64,000 nucleotides of DNA from Acidilobaceae archaeon (lineage in GTDB: Archaea > Thermoproteota > Thermoprotei_A > Sulfolobales > Acidilobaceae), in the NCBI GenBank assembly GCA_027037535.1, contig JALVZQ010000008.1, positions 186,001 through 250,000 of the forward strand. The letters run 5' to 3'. The notes beneath the pieces are model-generated. The model was not told where the DNA came from. It worked only from the letters and a program-made list of their open reading frames with translations, and did not search any database. This document shows, piece after piece, positions 59,002 through 64,000 of this stretch (its first letter is position 1; each line of letters opens with the position of its first letter). The translations under genes and the position numbers were made by a program.

Positions 59002-60618
59002 ATGGCGGCACTACCCTTAGAATCAATGGGAGTACCAGTTATAATACTCAAAGAAGGTACCTCCCGCTCCTACGGAAAAGAAGCAGTTCGCTCGAACATA
59101 ATGGCTGTAAGAGCCATCGCAGAAATCCTCAAGACCACTTATGGTCCCAAAGGAATGGACAAGATGCTAGTAGACAGCCTAGGAGACATCACAATAACAA
59201 ACGATGGAGCAACAATCCTCGACAAACTAGACCTACAACATCCAGCAGGAAAAATGCTCGTACAAATCGCTAAGGGACAAGATGAGGAGGCAGGAGACGG
59301 AACAAAGACATCTGTAATATTCGCAGGAGAACTACTCAAAGAAGGAGAAAAACTACTCAACAACAACATACATCCCACGATAATAGTCGAGGGATACAAG
59401 AAAGCACTAGAAAAGGCACTAGAGATCCTATATGAGATAGGAAAACCAATCAGCATAGACGATTATGAGACCTTAAAGAAGATAGCACTAACAAGCCTAA
59501 ACAGTAAAGCAGTAGGCGAAGCAGCAGACTACTTCGCAGACATCGCAGTAGAAGCAATAAAGACCATAGTAGAGAAGAGAGGAGACAAATACTACGTAGA
59601 CCTGAACAACGTACAGATAATCAAGAAGCATGGTGGAAGCCTAAGAGACACAAAGCTAATCAAGGGAATAGTCATCGACAAGGAAGTAGTACATCCAGAC
59701 ATGCCTAGAAGAGTAGAAAACGCAAAGATCGCGGTCCTAGACACACCACTAGAAATAGAAAAACCCGAAATAGACCTAGAAGTAAGCATTACAAGCCCAG
59801 ACCTAGTAAAACGACTACTAGAGAAACAAGAGAAGATACTAGCAGAGAAAGTAGAAAAAATTGCAAGTGTTGGTGCTAATGTTGTTGTGACTCAGAAGGG
59901 TATTGATGAGGTTGCGCAGCATTTCCTTGCTAAGAGGGGTATTCTTGCTGTTAGGAGGGTTAAGAGGAGTGATATTGAGAAGATTGCTAAGGCCACCGGA
60001 GCAAAAATAATAACGAACCTAGACGACCTAACCGAGGAAGACCTGGGCTATGCTGAGCTTGTTGAGGAGAGAAAAGTCGGAGAAGACAAAATGATATTCA
60101 TCGAGGGAGCAAAGAACCCCAAGAGCGTAACAATACTCATAAGAGGAGGCTTCGAGAGACTCGTAGAAGAAGCCGACAGAGCACTCCATGACGCTCTAAG
60201 CGCAGTAGCAGACGCCGTAATCGACGGCAAGATCGTAGCAGGCGGAGGAGCCACCGAGGCAGAACTAGCAAAGAGGCTAAGAGAATATGCTAAGACTGTA
60301 CCAGGCAAGGAACAGCTAGCCATCGAGGCATGGATAAGGGCCCTTGAAGCATTACCACAGACTCTAGCATTCAACGCAGGACTAGACCCCGTAGAGATAC
60401 TAATGAAGCTAAGAAGCGCCCACGAAGAAGGCAAGCTCTGGGCAGGCATAAACGTCGAAGACGGAGAAATAGTCGACATGACGGAGCTAGGAGTAATAGA
60501 GCCAGTAAGAATAAAAGCAAACGCGTTCAAAGCAGGAACCGAAGTAGCTACAATGATACTAAGAATAGACGACATAATAGCCGCAAGGAGAAGTGAAGAC
60601 AAAGAAGAAAAGAAGTAA
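59002..60618 (+). CDS. ths: Thermosome (group II chaperonin) subunit
   Basis: [56 protein letters not shown]. Confidence 0.97.
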   Translation: MAALPLESMGVPVIILKEGTSRSYGKEAVRSNIMAVRAIAEILKTTYGPKGMDKMLVDSLGDITITNDGATILDKLDLQHPAGKMLVQIAKGQDEEAGDGTKTSVIFAGELLKEGEKLLNNNIHPTIIVEGYKKALEKALEILYEIGKPISIDDYETLKKIALTSLNSKAVGEAADYFADIAVEAIKTIVEKRGDKYYVDLNNVQIIKKHGGSLRDTKLIKGIVIDKEVVHPDMPRRVENAKIAVLDTPLEIEKPEIDLEVSITSPDLVKRLLEKQEKILAEKVEKIASVGANVVVTQKGIDEVAQHFLAKRGILAVRRVKRSDIEKIAKATGAKIITNLDDLTEEDLGYAELVEERKVGEDKMIFIEGAKNPKSVTILIRGGFERLVEEADRALHDALSAVADAVIDGKIVAGGGATEAELAKRLREYAKTVPGKEQLAIEAWIRALEALPQTLAFNAGLDPVEILMKLRSAHEEGKLWAGINVEDGEIVDMTELGVIEPVRIKANAFKAGTEVATMILRIDDIIAARRSEDKEEKK

Positions 60619-60737
60619 CCCGCATCTCTCCCCGCTTAATTTTTCCAAAAATCCATAATCCTATAAGTTTCGAATTATTCAGATATTAGTATATTCTCGC
60701 CACATACATGATTCCAGTATAAGGGTGCTGAAACGTC

Positions 60738-61346
60738 TTGATAATAATCCTTACAGGAACCCCGGGAACAGGAAAAACTGTTTTAGGCAACTTGTTATCG
60801 AAAGAAATAGATTGCTCTCTGACAAGTACATCTACGCTGCTGAAAGAGCACGGCCTCACACGGACAGATCCTACAGGACGCTTCACTGAAATCGTAGACG
60901 ACGAAATATCCTCTGCCGTGGAAACTCTCGTAAGAGAATCCCAAGAAGACAAATGTATTGTTCTAGAGACAATATATCCCTCACTATGGCTATCCTATAA
61001 GGATCTAGACTATGAAATCCCATTAATCATATTATTACGAGCACATCCAGTTGAGCTCTACAATAGACTAAAGACCAGGAACTGGCCAGAGCAAAAAATT
61101 ATCGAAAACGCTCTCTCTGAAGCATTCAACATAATAGCTGAAGAGCTACTCGACGTCTCGCACGATGTTCTTGAAATTGATACGTCACGGAAAACTGCTA
61201 TACAATCCCTTGAATTACTATACGATAAATTAGAGGAGTGGAGAACAGGTATCTCAATAGATTGGATAAGCGATCCAGACGTACAGAATCTAGTCGCCAG
61301 ATGGAGTATCCGCATGGATCTCGACAAGTATAGGCTGGGGCTGTGA
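60738..61346 (+). CDS. Adenylate kinase AK6/Fap7-like
   Basis: IILTGTPGTGKTVLGNLLSKEI... Confidence 0.85.
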   Translation: MIIILTGTPGTGKTVLGNLLSKEIDCSLTSTSTLLKEHGLTRTDPTGRFTEIVDDEISSAVETLVRESQEDKCIVLETIYPSLWLSYKDLDYEIPLIILLRAHPVELYNRLKTRNWPEQKIIENALSEAFNIIAEELLDVSHDVLEIDTSRKTAIQSLELLYDKLEEWRTGISIDWISDPDVQNLVARWSIRMDLDKYRLGL

Positions 61347-62918
61347 TATACTCTGCAATACAACCGTACCGGTAGGTAGCTTGTCAAGCCTAGAAAACCA
61401 GTCTGCATCCATGCCCATCGTCTCTAGGATAAGTTTTTTGTCCTTATTCGATTTCAGTGAATGAACTATCTTTGTATTAGTATTAAGTAGGAGCCTCGAA
61501 TCCATTACCGAAGGACTCTGCGTAGCATATATTATGTGTACTCCATACTTCCTCGCCTCTGAAAGTATAACCGCTAGTATATCGGAGGCCATAGAGATGT
61601 TCTGCACTTCATCCATGAAGACAAACATTAAAGGAATGTTTTCTCCCTGAGAACTATATCTTCTATATGCCTCCGTGAAAATAATCGATAACATCATTAT
61701 AACGTACAACCTCCTCACGTGGAGACTCATTATGTTCGATAAATCGAGGACAATCCCTGATGCACTGTCTTTAGCTAAATCCCCTGGACAATCCCTGAAG
61801 ATCCTCCTACCCTCATTTAAGACAAGCATGCCTAGTTTTCGCTGAAGCGCTCTCTTTACCTCTCTATCCCATCGAGAATCTTCAGGTAGCTCTAACACCA
61901 TGCCATATAATTCGCTCAGGCTCCTAGCATTAGGCATCACCCGAGAAAGAAGATATGCTTGGGGCTCTGTGAGATCGAGTGCACGAGTCAATACCTCGAA
62001 GGCATAATCTCTACGGTCTTCACCGTTACATGAGAGTATGTCAGCAGGCAATTCTCCCGTTGACACATCAATGACTTTAAACCCTCTAGAAGCTAGTATT
62101 TTGTGTTCCCCCGTCCAATCGAAAACTAAAATCCCCGCATTGTACTGGTTAAGTAGCCGTGATGCTAGAACTCTTAGTGTAGTTGATTTACCTGATCCTG
62201 TTGACCCAAATATCCCGATATGGCCCTCAAAATCCCTGTAGTACAGGTAAACAGGTTCGAGTCGAGGAGTGTCTAATCGGTACCCAATGAATACGCGATC
62301 CTTATCATGTCCGATCTTGTTAGACCTACTAGGTATTATCCCGGCTGGGTTAGGCGATTTTACTGGACGTATACTTACTCCTTCTAGAAACGAGGCTATT
62401 GCACTCTCTATTATCTCGGACTCGATATCCTGGTCTTCCCCATTTATTATAAGATAAGTAGTTTTCGACCCGGATACAAACTCGTGTAGAATTGCATACC
62501 TATTGGAGGGCCTACTAGTGCTTCTCGATAAAAGAAATTCCTCTATTTTGGACCCTACTATTGGATCACTATATATTATCTGAAAGACCTTGGGGTTTTC
62601 ACCCAACTCCTCAGCTGTACGTCTATCTCCAGGACCGGGTTTTAATGGAAGCCTTATTTTCGCTGTTATATCGGCTGTGTTTACTCTGTTCAGTGAAATC
62701 ACCGCTGCTAGAAAGGCTAGTCCTATTATAAACAAGACTATGGCGCCTGGTGCCCTGAAGGCATAAGCTATAAGCGCTATTGCGATTATAGCCGGTATCA
62801 GCCTTAGTATAATAGGTGCTCTCTCTAACCAGTCCAAGGTCTTTCTCCGGTAATGATATTTCCATGATTGTATACGTGGGAGAGACTGATTGATGGACGT
62901 ATTGTCGTGCAGTGGCAA
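61290..62918 (-). CDS. Membrane-associated HerA/VirB4-like (DUF87) ATPase
   Basis: N-terminal TM pair; GHIGIFGSTGSGKSTTLRVLASRLLNQYNAGILVFDWTGEH; LMFVFMDEVQNI. Confidence 0.8.
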   Translation of the reverse strand: MPLHDNTSINQSLPRIQSWKYHYRRKTLDWLERAPIILRLIPAIIAIALIAYAFRAPGAIVLFIIGLAFLAAVISLNRVNTADITAKIRLPLKPGPGDRRTAEELGENPKVFQIIYSDPIVGSKIEEFLLSRSTSRPSNRYAILHEFVSGSKTTYLIINGEDQDIESEIIESAIASFLEGVSIRPVKSPNPAGIIPSRSNKIGHDKDRVFIGYRLDTPRLEPVYLYYRDFEGHIGIFGSTGSGKSTTLRVLASRLLNQYNAGILVFDWTGEHKILASRGFKVIDVSTGELPADILSCNGEDRRDYAFEVLTRALDLTEPQAYLLSRVMPNARSLSELYGMVLELPEDSRWDREVKRALQRKLGMLVLNEGRRIFRDCPGDLAKDSASGIVLDLSNIMSLHVRRLYVIMMLSIIFTEAYRRYSSQGENIPLMFVFMDEVQNISMASDILAVILSEARKYGVHIIYATQSPSVMDSRLLLNTNTKIVHSLKSNKDKKLILETMGMDADWFSRLDKLPTGTVVLQSISQPQPILVEIHADTPSGD

Positions 62919-63040
62919 TTATGTGTTCTCTATAACTCATATGCTATCAAATGTGCCCAGCTACGTCTTGATTAATGCCGGCTGTTTATAGCGAATAATC
63001 TTGTTGTCCTGAGCTGGATTAAAGGGCCTCTTGCGGTTGT

Positions 63041-63397
63041 CTAGACCCGGGTAATGCATAAGTAGTATTTCTTGCCTGGCTCAAGCTCCTCTAAGCGAGG
63101 CTCGAACCTAAAGATAACGCCCCATACACTGAACACTGTATAGTTAGGAGCCTCTTTATGCTCCCGTTTGAGGTCCCTGACTATATATCCATGCCCGCAA
63201 AATACATAGTTCCCTAGGTTTTGCGGTTTCGAATCCCTAATCTCGAATAAGAGTTTATCGCCTTCCTTAACAGAGAATAGTTCCTCGAGGACATCGAATT
63301 TTACTCTGTAGCCCTTGGCCTTGCCCTCTGCAACCCACTGGCCTTTTATCTCGCCTTGCTTTACACCCGTCACCGTTACCGTCATTTTCTTCTTCAT
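63041..63397 (-). CDS. rpo8: RNA polymerase subunit Rpo8 (RpoG, Rpb8 orthologue)
   Basis: FCGHGYIVRDLK signature shared with Sulfolobus Rpo8; 118 aa. Confidence 0.8.
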   Translation of the reverse strand: MKKKMTVTVTGVKQGEIKGQWVAEGKAKGYRVKFDVLEELFSVKEGDKLLFEIRDSKPQNLGNYVFCGHGYIVRDLKREHKEAPNYTVFSVWGVIFRFEPRLEELEPGKKYYLCITRV

Positions 63398-63455
63398 GGC
63401 TCCGACCCCTAATCTAAATTAACCAGTATGGCTACGGTGGTACAAGGGGATAAAA

Positions 63456-63902
63456 ATGGTCTTTGCCAGTGACGCGGCAAGAAGGTTCACAGTCAAGCTA
63501 AACACCTTGCTCGACAAGGTGATCATCGTAAAACTAGTCAACGGGAGGACATACAAGGGTAAACTCGCGGGATTTGATCAGTCTACATTAAGTATAGCGC
63601 TTGAGGCGGCCGTCGACAACGAGAACAATAACTGGCCCATCGCTATAATATATGGGAGCACGATCTCCGAAATACTTGTTGAGGAAGGATCGATTTTCAG
63701 CGCTAAAGAATTCTCAGAATTTCTAATAAAGCACGGTGGAATACCTCCCCACCAGATAAGGGTATACGAGGATATCAACGTCGTCGAGATAGCTAGAAGC
63801 GTCAAGGTCTCGAAGGACGGAGTCGAGGGCGCCGGACCACTTGCCCACAGAGTAAACACGCTCTTCAGAGAATACATGCGGCGTAAAGGAGTCCGGGTCT
63901 AA
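63456..63902 (+). CDS. Lsm protein with C-terminal extension (SmAP3-like)
   Basis: LLDKVIIVKLVNGRTYKGKLAGFDQSTLSIALEAAVDNENN..PIAIIYGSTISEILVEE plus about 70 aa C-terminal domain. Confidence 0.85.
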   Translation: MVFASDAARRFTVKLNTLLDKVIIVKLVNGRTYKGKLAGFDQSTLSIALEAAVDNENNNWPIAIIYGSTISEILVEEGSIFSAKEFSEFLIKHGGIPPHQIRVYEDINVVEIARSVKVSKDGVEGAGPLAHRVNTLFREYMRRKGVRV

Positions 63903-63948
63903 TCCCTAAACCACAAATCTCTCTTTGTCCAGTGATGGGTTTACTGAA

Positions 63949-64000
63949 ATGTTCGAAATCAAAGACGCAGACCTAGCAGGAAGAATAGGCAAACTATATA
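63949..64000 (+). CDS. tgtA: Archaeosine tRNA-guanine transglycosylase, N-terminus only (runs off window)
   Basis: MFEIKDADLAGRIGKLY resembles the TgtA N-terminus. Confidence 0.6.
   Translation, partial: MFEIKDADLAGRIGKLY

Noticed and set aside
60048-60602. 184-aa minus ORF opposite the thermosome gene
   Set aside because: Ser-rich shadow ORF from codon bias of the sense gene

Overview
A 64 kb chromosomal window from a hyperthermophilic crenarchaeote, probably Desulfurococcales-like judging by gene content (unsplit rpoB, Rpo8, ThrRS without an editing domain, two proteasome beta subunits, HARP-type RNase P). Most of it is dense housekeeping sequence: lipid biosynthesis, PCNA, gap/pgk, rps10/tuf/rps7/rps12/nusA/rpl30e/rpoA2/rpoA1/rpoB/rpoH, Nog1, RtcA, aCPSF1, Lsm/L37e, ThrRS, thermosome, Lsm-C, and the start of an archaeosine TGT. 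Four tRNA genes are present: Thr(CGT) with a canonical intron, Ser(GGA), Lys(TTT) with an apparent non-canonical intron, and Leu(TAA). The standout region is 38925-49413. It is an integrated, plasmid-like element of 10,430 bp bounded by 59-bp perfect direct repeats, inserted in tRNA-Leu(TAA) with an SSV-type integrase split into int(C) on the left and int(N) on the right. It carries a replication module (helicase-like ATPase plus archaeo-eukaryotic primase), iteron-like 9-mer clusters that may mark an origin, and two possible toxin-antitoxin-like pairs. The helicase gene has two apparent single-base deletions, one of them exactly at a 20-bp perfect palindrome. One PIN-like gene has an in-frame TAG at codon 4. 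I recognised no capsid gene. Outside the element the most notable items are a MoaD/ubiquitin-like-phosphoribosyltransferase fusion, a codon-usage mosaic inside the thermosome gene, and two structured intergenic RNA candidates. All assignments come from reading sequence and recalled family motifs; no database search was run.
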